Source: Occallatibacter riparius | GTDB lineage: Bacteria > Acidobacteriota > Terriglobia > Terriglobales > Acidobacteriaceae | Direction of reading: 5' to 3' | DNA: 64,000 nucleotides | Assembly: GCF_025264625.1 (NCBI RefSeq) | Contig: NZ_CP093313.1 | Span: 5,642,001 to 5,706,000 of the forward strand | Shown: positions 27,290-36,039 of the stretch, piece after piece | How positions within the stretch are numbered: the stretch's first letter is position 1 | Layout of the letters: each line of letters opens with the position of its first letter | The notes under the pieces: model-generated | The model's database searches: none | What the model was told of the DNA's origin: nothing | The model's input: only the letters and a program-made list of their open reading frames with translations | Translations under genes and position numbers: made by a program

Positions 27290-29077
27290 ATGCGCGCCCA
27301 CATTCTGCTTGCTCTCGGCCTTGCACTTCCCTCTCTCGCATTCAGCCAAACCAGATCGCAGCATCGCGATTCGGGGCACGCCGGCGCTGCACAGAAGCAG
27401 TCCATCGCGCCTGACGTCATCTATTTCAATGCGGTGATCTATACGGGCGAGGGCCTGGCCGAAGACAAGCCGCAGGTGGTGCAGGCGATGGCGATTGGAG
27501 GCGGCAAGGTGCTGGCCGTGGGGACGACGGACGAGATAACGCGCATGGCCGGCCCGAAGACCAAACTGCGCGATCTTGCTTCAGCGAAGACTGGGCATTG
27601 CATCTTTCCTGGGTTCAATGATGCGCATGTACACCTTGGCGGCGCGGGCCAGACGAAGCTGAATGTGGATCTCACCGGAGCGCAGTCCCTTGGCGAGATG
27701 CTAGCGAAAGTGCAGAAGTTCGCGCAGGAGGCGTCCCTGGGGCACTGGCTTATCGGTGGCAACTGGGACCATACGCTGTGGGCGGACAAGGTGCTTCCTA
27801 CACGGCAGGATCTCGACAAGGTTACGGGTGATCATCCTGCGTTTCTCGATCGCATCGACGGGCATATCGCGATCGCAAATACCGCTGCGCTGAAAGCAGC
27901 CGGCATCACGGGGAAGACGAAGGCTCCGGAAGGCGGCGCCATCGATCTCGATGCGAACGGCGAACCTACAGGAATTTTGCGCGAGTCAGCGAAGGAACTG
28001 GTAGTGAAGGTGATTCCACCGCCTACGCATGAAGAGCGACGGCGCGGCGATGAGCTTGCGATCGCAGACGCGCTGGCGCATGGGATCACGAGTGTGCAGG
28101 ACTTCAGCGAGTGGGATGACTTTCTTGTGTATGAGGAGATGGAGAAGGAAGGCAAGCTGAATATCCGCATTAGCGAATGGCTTCCCTTTCGATTGCCCCT
28201 GGATGATTTGAAACGAATGATGGCGCATCACGATCAGCATGATCCGATGCTGCATACTGGCATGCTCAAGGGGTTCATGGATGGCTCGCTGGGATCGCAC
28301 ACAGCGGCATTGAAGGCGCCGTATGCGGATGAGTCGGGCAATAGCGGGCTGCCGCAGTTTACGCAGGAGGAGTTGAACAAGCTGGCGGTAGAGCGCGCGA
28401 AGGCTGGATTCCAAATGGGTTTTCACGCGATTGGCGATCGAGGGACGGCGATGGCCCTTGAGGCGTATCAACGCTCGTGTGAAGAACTCACAGCCATAGC
28501 AACAAACGACAAGGTCACCCGGATGGTGCCACGCTGTTCGCTTGCCTTGGCGCAAAAGCCTCGCAATCGCATCGAGCATGCGCAGGTTGTCGATCCGGTG
28601 GACATTCCTCGCTTCAAGCAGTTGGGCGTGATCGCGAGCATGCAGCCGAATCATCTGCTGACCGACATGAACTGGGCCGAAGAGCGACTGGGGCCGCAGA
28701 GGGCTGCGTATTCTTATGCATGGAAGGCGTTTCTGGATGCAGGTGTGCCGCTGGCGTTCGGAACGGACTATCCCGTCGAGCCGATCACGCCGTTTCGCGG
28801 TTTATATGCCGCGGTGACGCGCATGAATGAAGCAGGTACTAAGTCGTACTATCCTGAAAGCAAGTTGGCGCGAGGCCAGGCTCTCTACGCGTACACCCAA
28901 GGCTCTGCTTACGCTGAATTCGCCGAGCAACATAAAGGAAAGTTGGAGCCGGGATATGACGCGGACTTTGTAGTTGTCGATCGAAATCTAGACGAAGTGC
29001 CTGCTGCGGAGATACTTAAGGCGAAGGTGCTAGGTACTTTCGTTGGGGGCCGCGCAGCTTATCCGCCGGTTCATTGA
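27290..29077 (+). CDS. exported amidohydrolase (YtcJ-like, Amidohydro_3)
   Basis: 595 residues with a signal peptide ('ILLALGLALPSLAFSQTR'), then a metal-dependent hydrolase barrel of the YtcJ/Amidohydro_3 family. Visible motifs are 'FPGFNDAHVHLGGAGQ' (metal His pair), 'DGSLGSHTAAL', 'GFHAIGDRGTAMALEAY' (metal His), 'NRIEHAQVV' and 'FGTDYPVEP' (catalytic Asp). The usual C-terminal 'G.DADFVVVDR' strand closes the composite beta domain. Substrate unknown; probably periplasmic hydrolysis of an amide or cyclic amide. Start ATG at 27290; the frame continues upstream into the M20 gene. Just upstream, 'cgctctgcggag' is repeated three times with variation (27233-27275). Confidence 0.88.
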   Translation: MRAHILLALGLALPSLAFSQTRSQHRDSGHAGAAQKQSIAPDVIYFNAVIYTGEGLAEDKPQVVQAMAIGGGKVLAVGTTDEITRMAGPKTKLRDLASAKTGHCIFPGFNDAHVHLGGAGQTKLNVDLTGAQSLGEMLAKVQKFAQEASLGHWLIGGNWDHTLWADKVLPTRQDLDKVTGDHPAFLDRIDGHIAIANTAALKAAGITGKTKAPEGGAIDLDANGEPTGILRESAKELVVKVIPPPTHEERRRGDELAIADALAHGITSVQDFSEWDDFLVYEEMEKEGKLNIRISEWLPFRLPLDDLKRMMAHHDQHDPMLHTGMLKGFMDGSLGSHTAALKAPYADESGNSGLPQFTQEELNKLAVERAKAGFQMGFHAIGDRGTAMALEAYQRSCEELTAIATNDKVTRMVPRCSLALAQKPRNRIEHAQVVDPVDIPRFKQLGVIASMQPNHLLTDMNWAEERLGPQRAAYSYAWKAFLDAGVPLAFGTDYPVEPITPFRGLYAAVTRMNEAGTKSYYPESKLARGQALYAYTQGSAYAEFAEQHKGKLEPGYDADFVVVDRNLDEVPAAEILKAKVLGTFVGGRAAYPPVH

Positions 29078-29268
29078 CGAGAAATATCGAACTATGTAGA
29101 TTGGTTGTCATAGAGTCAGGCGCTTACGCCGACCGCATTTCTAATTACCAAACAAACCTTTGTACCAACTCACTGCTCTCTCCGCGGCATCCAAGTAGCA
29201 GCGTGTAGTTCTGCGCATTCCAAGTAGATCGTAAAGTGAAAGCCCTTCCTAGCGAGAGGCAGGCCCCT

Positions 29269-31398
29269 GTGAAGACGTACACCCTTCCTATATTCCTCCT
29301 GGCGTTGTTCGGAATCGCGACAGTGGTTCCAAAAGCCGAAGCAGCTTTGCCCACCGTAACCATAACGGCGCAGTACAGCACCATCTCCGCCGGCCAATCG
29401 GATGTACTCACCGTCAAGACCGGCAGCGCCGCGTCCTGCTACGTCACGGGATCTGACGGTAGCAAGTACACCCTTCCCTACTCGGGTGGGACGATCACCG
29501 TAAAACCGACTGTCACCACGACCTACACCGCCACTGTGACAAATGGAAGCGGCACTACGGCAGCGAAGACGACGATCATGGTAGGCGCGGCGAAGCCAAC
29601 AGTGTCAATCAGCGCGCAGAATAGCACGATCTCAAGCGGAAGCACCGACACGCTTACGGTGCATGCGAGCAATGCGACAAGCGTGGCGGTGACAGGAACA
29701 GACGGGAGTTCTTACGCGCTCAGCAGCACCGGCGGAACTGTGACCGTGAAGCCGACCAGCACAACTACTTATACCGCTGAAGCCAGCAACAGCAGCACAA
29801 CGGTTTCGGCGCAGACGACGGTGACGGTGGGCGCGGCGAATCCCATCAACCACGTGATCTTTATGTTGCAGGAGAATCACAGCTTCGATAACTACTTCGG
29901 CATGCTGAACCCATATCGCCATGGGAAAGGATGGGATATCGGCGCCGACGGCAAGACGTATACCGTCGATGGCATCGACGACAAGCTCACTAAAATCAGC
30001 AATCAAGACGATGAGGGTACGTCGTATCCGCTGTTCAAGCTGCGAACGACTTGCATTGACGACGACAGCTCGGCGTGGCTGGAGAGCTATGGCGATGTAA
30101 ACCGCTGGGACTTCAGCACCACGCGCGGGATCAAGATGGATGGCTTCGTGCATATCGCCGAGGGGTTTGCGAAGAGCTGCAATACTTCGGGCACGTGCTC
30201 GGGAACGTTCACAGATACTACCGGCGAACGCGCCATGGGTTACTACGACGAGGGTTTCCTCAATTGGTATTACTACATGGCATCGCAATTTGCTGTGTCG
30301 GACCGCTGGTTCTCGCCGATGTCGAGCAAGAGCATTCCGAATCGCATCGCTACGTTCTCCGGCGGCACCACGCAGGGACTGGTCTTCGATCCGGGAAGCA
30401 ACGATCACCTGCCTCAGCTCAACATCAATAACATCTTCCAGGAACTGCAGGGCGCGGGCGTGTCGTGGAAGGTCTATTACACGGTGACGCAGGGCGGGTG
30501 CACAGCGGGCTCAGCATGCGGCACCGGCAGTGGCAATATTCCGGCAACGACGTTCCTGACGTTCGCGTATTCAACCAACGTCCTGAAGGCAAACCCGACC
30601 CACGCCACGTGCCCCAGCAACATGAAGCCGTCTTCTGTGTGGGGCGACACTTCAAACTACTACTGCGTGGATCCGAACCACATCGCGCCCTTGTCGCAGT
30701 ACTACACGGACGCGAAGAACAACACCCTGCCGGCGTTTGCGTTCATCGAGTCCGGCTCGGGACGCAATGATGAGCATCCGGGATCAGGCCAGTCGGTCCT
30801 AACCGGACAGTCTGAAGTTGCCAGTGTGGTGAACGGGCTGATGACGAGCCCCTCGTGGGGTAGCTCTGCGTTCTTCCTCGCTTATGACGAAGGCGGCGGT
30901 CCGTACGATCACGTTCCGCCGGTGCCAGGACACTCGAACGCTTTCACGGATACGACGCTCGGGTCCATTCCTGACATTTCGTCGATTGCCGTGAATCCTG
31001 ACGGTTACAATCCGTGCAAGCCGACCAATGGAGTACCAACGACGCATTGCGACCTGGCCGGCATCGATCCCGGCACCAAGAGCACCGATGCGGCTGCTCA
31101 GTACGGGTTTAGAGCGCAGCTCGGATTCCGCGTGCCGAACATTGTGATTTCGCCTTACACGCGTAAGCATTATGTTTCGCATGTGCCTATGGATCACACG
31201 GCTGTCATCAAGTTTGTTGAGAACCGGTTCCTCGGAAGCTCGGTACACTTGACGGCGCGCGACGCAGTTCAGCCGAATCTGCTGGACTTCTTCGACTTCA
31301 CGAACAAGCCGTGGTCCACTCCACCAACACCGCCAGCCCCGGTTACACCATCGTCGCTTGGATACAATCCATGCGAACCGACGCTGATGGGACCGTAA
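29269..31398 (+). CDS. secreted phosphoesterase (phospholipase C/acid-phosphatase family) with N-terminal Ig-like repeats
   Basis: 709 residues from the GTG at 29269 (GTG 29236 is the alternative). Signal peptide 1-26. Two tandem Ig-like repeats of about 80 residues follow (about 28-106 and 109-188), each Ser/Thr-rich with 'GG(T)(I/V)TVKPT(V/S)TTTYTA'. From residue 194 a phosphoesterase domain (Pfam PF04185-type) begins, with 'HVIFMLQENHSFDNYFG' (metal/nucleophile region) and later 'SGRNDEHPGSGQS', 'FLAYDEGGGPYDHVPPV' and 'VPMDHTAVIKFVE'. It would hydrolyse phosphomonoesters or phospholipids outside the inner membrane; the substrate cannot be told. It is monocistronic and ends before a terminator. 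Confidence 0.9.
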   Translation: MKTYTLPIFLLALFGIATVVPKAEAALPTVTITAQYSTISAGQSDVLTVKTGSAASCYVTGSDGSKYTLPYSGGTITVKPTVTTTYTATVTNGSGTTAAKTTIMVGAAKPTVSISAQNSTISSGSTDTLTVHASNATSVAVTGTDGSSYALSSTGGTVTVKPTSTTTYTAEASNSSTTVSAQTTVTVGAANPINHVIFMLQENHSFDNYFGMLNPYRHGKGWDIGADGKTYTVDGIDDKLTKISNQDDEGTSYPLFKLRTTCIDDDSSAWLESYGDVNRWDFSTTRGIKMDGFVHIAEGFAKSCNTSGTCSGTFTDTTGERAMGYYDEGFLNWYYYMASQFAVSDRWFSPMSSKSIPNRIATFSGGTTQGLVFDPGSNDHLPQLNINNIFQELQGAGVSWKVYYTVTQGGCTAGSACGTGSGNIPATTFLTFAYSTNVLKANPTHATCPSNMKPSSVWGDTSNYYCVDPNHIAPLSQYYTDAKNNTLPAFAFIESGSGRNDEHPGSGQSVLTGQSEVASVVNGLMTSPSWGSSAFFLAYDEGGGPYDHVPPVPGHSNAFTDTTLGSIPDISSIAVNPDGYNPCKPTNGVPTTHCDLAGIDPGTKSTDAAAQYGFRAQLGFRVPNIVISPYTRKHYVSHVPMDHTAVIKFVENRFLGSSVHLTARDAVQPNLLDFFDFTNKPWSTPPTPPAPVTPSSLGYNPCEPTLMGP

Positions 31399-31423
31399 GC
31401 CGGAGCAGAACTGAAAAGAAGAG

Positions 31424-31452
31424 CGGGCGCGGCACATCGCCGCGCCCGTTTT
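31424..31452 (+). terminator. intrinsic terminator after the phosphoesterase gene
   Basis: A perfect 10-bp stem, CGGGCGCGGC / GCCGCGCCCG (31424-31433 with 31439-31448), a 5-base loop and TTTTCT lie 25 bases after the stop codon. Confidence 0.85.
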
Positions 31453-31724
31453 CTATCTGGCGGTGCTTGAATAAGGAAGAGATTAAGTTACGCAGTCGCG
31501 AGTTAGAAGACTGAGTAACTCGCAGTGAGACGGCCGCGTGAAGGGATTCGCTATTCAGCCAGAACGCGCCACTTATTGCGGCTCGGGAGCGACCGTGTGA
31601 GGTGCGGAGCAAAACACGGAGAGCGCCGGGAAGCACCTGGCGCTCTCTACGTGCACACGATCAGCCACTGCGGCTGATCTAGCTCCCCCTTGAAAGCCAC
31701 ATCGCTATATTGAGAGCGCAGAGC
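31453..31724. other. intergenic region with a hairpin, no gene seen
   Basis: I see no coding frame. A second perfect hairpin lies at 31619-31647 (9-bp stem GAGAGCGCC / GGCGCTCTC, 11-base loop) without a T-tract. It might end transcription from either side or be a repeat remnant. Confidence 0.4.
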
Positions 31725-31928
31725 TCAGGCCACCATGGCCGTGACATAGGAATAGCTCTGATGCGGAACCTGAACCTCTTCCGCTACCTCTCGATTGAGA
31801 ATGCCTGCAAGACCCATCAGCACCTCCGAGGCGCATGCTGGGCAGCGGCGCGAGCAGTTGCTTACGCAGTTGCAGTCCTGGCAAAGATAGGCAGAAGTCA
31901 ACGGTATATGGAGCGGCATGGCGGGCAT
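31725..31928 (-). CDS. small cysteine-rich (zinc-ribbon-like) protein
   Basis: 67 residues beginning MPAMPLHIPLTSAYLCQDC. The Cys pairs 'CQDCNCVSNC' and 'RRCPACASE' suggest a zinc ribbon, followed by a short helix 'VLMGLAGILNREVAEE'. The ATG at 31928 has AGGTG seven bases upstream, better than the in-frame codon at 31964. I recall similar small proteins in Acidobacteria but cannot name a function. It stands alone. Confidence 0.6.
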   Translation of the reverse strand: MPAMPLHIPLTSAYLCQDCNCVSNCSRRCPACASEVLMGLAGILNREVAEEVQVPHQSYSYVTAMVA

Positions 31929-32233
31929 AGGTTCACCTGTTCGTTTTGATATGAGAGACAACATAGAGGTTCACCTGCGAACTGCGCTGTGCCGGAGCTA
32001 GCTACCCCTTCGGGTGGCACACCACAATTGATGCTGCAAAGCTCCGGAAAGTTGCTTTCTGGTTCGGTTTCCGGGGACCCAGATGAGAGAGTGTAGCGCG
32101 AAACCTGCGCGATGTGAACACGTTGAAGTGGGGGAGTGCGGTGATTTGTGACAGAGGAGTGGAGCCGCAGGGTTACTTTGGGGTGCGTGGCGCATCCAGC
32201 TTATTCAGGATGGCGCCACGCTGCTTGAGCGGA
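31929..32233. other. intergenic region, nothing recognised
   Basis: About 305 bases between two small minus-strand genes. No coding frame, hairpin with T-tract or repeat was recognised. Confidence 0.35.
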
Positions 32234-32434
32234 TCAGTTGGATCCGATGTTGGAGAACTGATTGGCTCCTTCGTCGAAATCCTGTTGCGTTTTGTTAGCT
32301 TTATGAGCAGCGCGATCGGCCATGCGCTCCATCTTTTCGTGCCGTTGTTCCTGCGGGTCTGTAGTGTTGTCGATGACTGTTGGGGTTTCCTTCGACGGCC
32401 TTTTCGGCGGTATTGCTTTCATGTTTTCCGTCAT
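32234..32434 (-). CDS. small hydrophilic protein, function unknown
   Basis: 66 residues, strongly charged, with no hydrophobic segment: 'MTENMKAIPPKRPSKETPT', then 'EQRHEKMERMADRAAHKANK' which looks like one amphipathic helix. GGAG lies 11 bases before the ATG. Probably a real small gene; DNA- or RNA-associated or stress-related roles are possible but not shown. Confidence 0.5.
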   Translation of the reverse strand: MTENMKAIPPKRPSKETPTVIDNTTDPQEQRHEKMERMADRAAHKANKTQQDFDEGANQFSNIGSN

Positions 32435-32676
32435 GGATTTTTCACTCCAACAAAATTCGATGCCCCTGGTGAAGGCTCAAGATGCATTTGCGCGCTGCGT
32501 AACTCCTCGGATGCGTTCTGCAATTTATGTCAGTTGCTGAAGATTCAATTGCTCCGCGCTGATTCTTCTGAGTTTGGGTAGATCGACGACTAAAGGTTGG
32601 GTGGCGCACGAGTTGCGGTTCGCGGCGAGGCGCGTCTAAGACCTCAAAGAGCCTAGAATCAAGTCTGAGGTATTTC

Positions 32677-33984
32677 GTGCGTCTCCCTCCAATTGTGCTG
32701 ATGATCGCCCTTGCTGCAATTCCCTGCACCGCGCAGGACCAGGCTCCCGCTGCCGCAGTTCCGAGCGCGGAGAACGCGGACGCGAAGCTGGTGGCGCCTG
32801 AGGTAGCAGATGCTGAAGCGGCGATCGTCAAGTCAGATTGGAAGACAGCGGAGTCAAAGCTCTCGGCATATCTCGCCGCGCATCCTGAGGATGCGCGGGC
32901 TCTGTTCGACGCAGGCTACGCCGCGGACGCGTTGAACCAGCTTGACCAAGCGGCAGGTTTCTATCTGCGTGCGGTTAAGGTAGATCCGAAGTCGTTTGAG
33001 GCGCAGTTGTCGCTGGGGCTGCTGCTTGCTCGGCAAGGCAAGCAAAAGGAAGCGAAGCCGGCGCTGGAAACGGCAACGAAACTGGAAGCGGGCGAGGCCG
33101 GTGCGGTGGCGAAGGCGCGGGCATGGCGCGCGCTGGCGCAGATCGACCGCGCGGATGATCCAACGAAGGCGTCAGATGATCTGCTGGAAGCTCTCAAGCT
33201 GACGCCGGAGACGCCGCGGGACACCTTGCTTGCTGCGGAACTGGCTACTGCTGCGAATCAGCCGGATGCAGCCGAGGCTGCGTATAGGCGCGTGCTTGCG
33301 AAAGACCCGGCAAATCTCGAGGCCGAGGCCGGGCTGGCTCACGTGCTGATCGCGAAGAAGCAGTATGCGGAGGCGGAAACCTTCGCGCGCAAGGCTCTGG
33401 AGCAGTCTCCGGAAGATCCGGCATTGACGGCACAGCTTGCCACCGCGCTGGTGGCTCAGGACAAGGCGGAAGCGCTGCCGCTGCTGCAGAAGCTCCATGA
33501 AGCGCACCCGCAGGACGAGAACATTACCCGGATGCTGGCTGACGTAACCGCTCAGTCGGGAGACGCAGCCGGCTCCGACAAGCTGTACGCGCCGCTGCTG
33601 GCGGCGCACCCCGCGGATGCGGAGTTGCAGGTCGCGCACGGGCAGAACCTGATACGGCAGCTCAAGTTCGCCGAGGCGTTCGAGGTCTTCACACGGGCTA
33701 CCCAGCTGGCGCCGACGGACCCGGATGGCTGGACCGGATTGGCGTTTGCGGCGTCGAAGACCGGGCAGCATTCGGTGGCACTGCAGGCCCTTACAGCACG
33801 GTCAAAATATCTTCCAGACAACCCATCTACGTACTTCCTTTGGGCGACATCCTATGATATGTTGCACGACCGGAACTCGGCCATCGCGTACTACCATCAC
33901 TTCCTGGAGGCATCGGCCGGCAAGTTCCCAGACCAGGAATGGCAAGCCCGGCAGCGGCTTCTCCTGCTCGAGAAGAAGCGATAA
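32677..33984 (+). CDS. exported TPR-repeat protein
   Basis: 435 residues with a signal peptide (MRLPPIVLMIALAAIPCTAQ) and about ten tetratricopeptide-like helical hairpins along the rest, for example 'ARALFDAGYAADALNQLDQA', 'FEAQLSLGLLLARQGKQKEA', 'EAEAGLAHVLIAKKQYAEAE' and 'DGWTGLAFAASKTGQHSVAL'. It is likely a periplasmic scaffold for protein contacts; partners unknown. The start is a GTG at 32677, consistent with the signal peptide. It is divergent from the small minus-strand gene at 32234. Confidence 0.88.
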   Translation: MRLPPIVLMIALAAIPCTAQDQAPAAAVPSAENADAKLVAPEVADAEAAIVKSDWKTAESKLSAYLAAHPEDARALFDAGYAADALNQLDQAAGFYLRAVKVDPKSFEAQLSLGLLLARQGKQKEAKPALETATKLEAGEAGAVAKARAWRALAQIDRADDPTKASDDLLEALKLTPETPRDTLLAAELATAANQPDAAEAAYRRVLAKDPANLEAEAGLAHVLIAKKQYAEAETFARKALEQSPEDPALTAQLATALVAQDKAEALPLLQKLHEAHPQDENITRMLADVTAQSGDAAGSDKLYAPLLAAHPADAELQVAHGQNLIRQLKFAEAFEVFTRATQLAPTDPDGWTGLAFAASKTGQHSVALQALTARSKYLPDNPSTYFLWATSYDMLHDRNSAIAYYHHFLEASAGKFPDQEWQARQRLLLLEKKR

Positions 33985-34223
33985 ACGGGCAAAGACATAC
34001 ATAAATGGAGCAACGTGCCAGCATTAAAGAGTCCAGAAGGACCGGCTGTAACTTTTTTGTTGCATCCTTTCTTCAAAACTCCTATAGTCTCGGCTCAAGA
34101 GTGCACCAGGTCTCTGGTATCGATAGGCCCGGCATTTAGAGCGGATTGGTCCTAAATGCATCCTGAATGCAGGGCTTAGGGGTATGCAGAGGCTTCAGTC
34201 GAACCGTGTCAGGGGGGTTCGTC

Positions 34224-34679
34224 ATGCGCATCGCTCGATATATCTCGATAATGGTCCTAAGCGCACTCTGTGTTCCTGCCTTCGGAGCCTCGTTCGACAA
34301 TAAGGCACCCGACGAGCAGACGATTACCGCCTTAGAACAACGCGCCTCTCAAGCTCAGCCCCGCGAACAGTGCTTCCTCTACGCACAGCTTGTGCACGAA
34401 ATGATCGAATTCAGTGCGCAGCAGTATGCGGCGGGCGAAGCTGACAAGGCCACCGGCTGGATGAAGAAAGCCCTGGATTTGGCGCACAAGCTACCCGGCG
34501 TTCTTGCAGTGAACGACAAGAAGCTTAAGGACGCGCAGATCCTGCTGCGGCACACCGCATTCCGGCTTACGGAACTGCTGCACTCCGGTAATTCCGATGA
34601 TCAGGAATTGGTGCAGCAGACCCTAGCCCAGTTGAACAAGGCGCAGAACGAGGCCATGATGCAGGTCTTCAAGAAATAG
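34224..34679 (+). CDS. exported hypothetical protein
   Basis: 151 residues with a signal peptide (MRIARYISIMVLSALCVPAFGAS). The mature part is helical ('ITALEQRASQAQPREQCFLY', 'ADKATGWMKKALDLAHKLPG', 'ILLRHTAFRLTELLHSG'). No family recognised. The start at 34224 is chosen because AGGGGGG lies six bases upstream; a start at 34167 would give a non-signal-like N-terminus. It is followed 108 bases later by another exported helical protein on the same strand. Confidence 0.75.
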   Translation: MRIARYISIMVLSALCVPAFGASFDNKAPDEQTITALEQRASQAQPREQCFLYAQLVHEMIEFSAQQYAAGEADKATGWMKKALDLAHKLPGVLAVNDKKLKDAQILLRHTAFRLTELLHSGNSDDQELVQQTLAQLNKAQNEAMMQVFKK

Positions 34680-34787
34680 CGCCCCGCCGGGCCGCGAAGG
34701 CTCAGCCACACCAACACGAATTGATTGCTGGCAGTTCCCTGCCCACCGCGCAGTGTGCTCAAATGAGAGCCGTCGGGGGGCATCGCT

Positions 34788-35324
34788 ATGGCCAGCAGGG
34801 CTTGGTTTCTCGTTCTGATTTTGCCGCTCTTCGTCGCCGGGGGTGCGGCGGCACAGAAGGAACAACGCCAGACTCTTACCGAGGCGCAGATCGAGAAGAT
34901 ACGCGAGGCGGGGATCGATCCAAATGAGCGCATCAGGCTCTATACGCAGTTCCTGGACGAGCGCGCGGATACCATCAAGGGGCTGACGAACCGTGGCAAG
35001 TCGGCTGCCCGCGCCAAGCGGCTCGATGATGAACTGCAGGATTTCGTCGCGCTCACGGACGAAATGGGATCGAACCTCGATCAGTATTCTGAGCGCAAGG
35101 CCGACATGCGCATTGCGCTGAAGAAGCTGAATGACCTGACGCCGAAGTGGCAATCGATCCTGAGGGCTCTGCCAGGCGAACCGGGGTTCGACGAGGCCCG
35201 CAAAGAAGCGCTGGAAGCATGGGACGATCTGGCGGACCAGGCCAAGCGCCTGCTGAGTGAGCAGACAGAGTACTTCGCGCTGCACAAGGAAGAGAAGGGG
35301 CAGGAACGGACCGAGCCGAAGTAG
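34788..35324 (+). CDS. exported helical hypothetical protein
   Basis: 178 residues with a signal peptide (MASRAWFLVLILPLFVAGGAAAQ) and a highly charged, helical or coiled-coil mature part ('LTEAQIEKIREAGIDPNERI', 'RAKRLDDELQDFVALTDEMG', 'ARKEALEAWDDLADQAKRLL'). No family recognised. 'GGGGGG' before the ATG acts as ribosome-binding site. Its partner is probably the similar exported gene just upstream. It converges with the methyltransferase gene, 7 bases away. Confidence 0.75.
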   Translation: MASRAWFLVLILPLFVAGGAAAQKEQRQTLTEAQIEKIREAGIDPNERIRLYTQFLDERADTIKGLTNRGKSAARAKRLDDELQDFVALTDEMGSNLDQYSERKADMRIALKKLNDLTPKWQSILRALPGEPGFDEARKEALEAWDDLADQAKRLLSEQTEYFALHKEEKGQERTEPK

Positions 35325-35331
35325 CGCGCGT

Positions 35332-36006
35332 TTACTGAATAGGCTTTGTGCCGACTACGCAGATCCAGCCCTTGTTGCGTTCCTCGCTGAACTGCACGTT
35401 GACGTATCCGGCATTTGCAAACAGTTCGCGCTGGTCCGCGGGGCTGAGGCGGCACGCGCCGAGCAGAACGCGCATGAGCGGTCCTTCCATCCATTCGAAG
35501 CGGCCGCTCTTGTAGCTCTCCGCAATGATCACCAACTTGCCGCCTGGCTTGAGCACGCGAAGGACTTCGCGCAGGTCGCCGGGCAGGTCAGGCCAGTAGT
35601 ATTGCGTTTCAATCGCCGTAATGAGATCGAATTTGTCTGCGGGAAACGGAAGCTTCGACACGGATGCTTGTTCAAGTTGGACGCGGGACTGCTCGACAAG
35701 CTCCCTGTTGTAGGCGCGCGAAGCTGCGAGGCTGCCCTGAGCATAGTCGACGCCATAAACACTGCCCTGCGCGGCAAGATGGGCGAGCTTATTGAGTGTG
35801 CGGCCGCCACCGCAGCCGATGTCGAGAATCGTGTCGTGGTCTCGGATCTCGACATGAGTGAGTCCCCAGTCTGTCAGCGTGGAATGGCTCTTGTTCATGG
35901 TGTTGGCCATGAAACGGCCCAGCCAGCGCGATGGCTTGCGGACCTGCCGCATCATGTAGCCGCCCGCCAGCAGGACAGCACTGATTCTGAGGATTTCTCC
36001 AATCAT
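35332..36006 (-). CDS. class I SAM-dependent methyltransferase
   Basis: About 224 residues with a hydrophobic N-terminal segment ('IGEILRISAVLLAGGYMM') and a Rossmann-fold methyltransferase: motif I 'DTILDIGCGGGRTLNKLA', acidic 'VYGVDYAQGSLAAS', motif II-like 'FDLITAIETQYYWPDL' and 'LREVLRVLKPGGKLVII'. Substrate unknown; the Ubie/COQ5-like layout suggests a small molecule. The start is ambiguous: ATG at 36006 (MIGEI), GTG/ATG at 36015 (MHCM) or a later Met. It lies 34 bases downstream of truB on the same strand and may share its transcript. The 253-residue + ORF opposite is a shadow. Confidence 0.85.
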   Translation of the reverse strand: MIGEILRISAVLLAGGYMMRQVRKPSRWLGRFMANTMNKSHSTLTDWGLTHVEIRDHDTILDIGCGGGRTLNKLAHLAAQGSVYGVDYAQGSLAASRAYNRELVEQSRVQLEQASVSKLPFPADKFDLITAIETQYYWPDLPGDLREVLRVLKPGGKLVIIAESYKSGRFEWMEGPLMRVLLGACRLSPADQRELFANAGYVNVQFSEERNKGWICVVGTKPIQ

Positions 36007-36039
36007 GCAATGCAATGAGTTTAGCGCTTGCGCGCTCCT

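Noticed and set aside
35257-36018. 253-residue plus-strand ORF opposite the methyltransferase
   Set aside because: Shadow frame; the methyltransferase motifs on the minus strand are clear.
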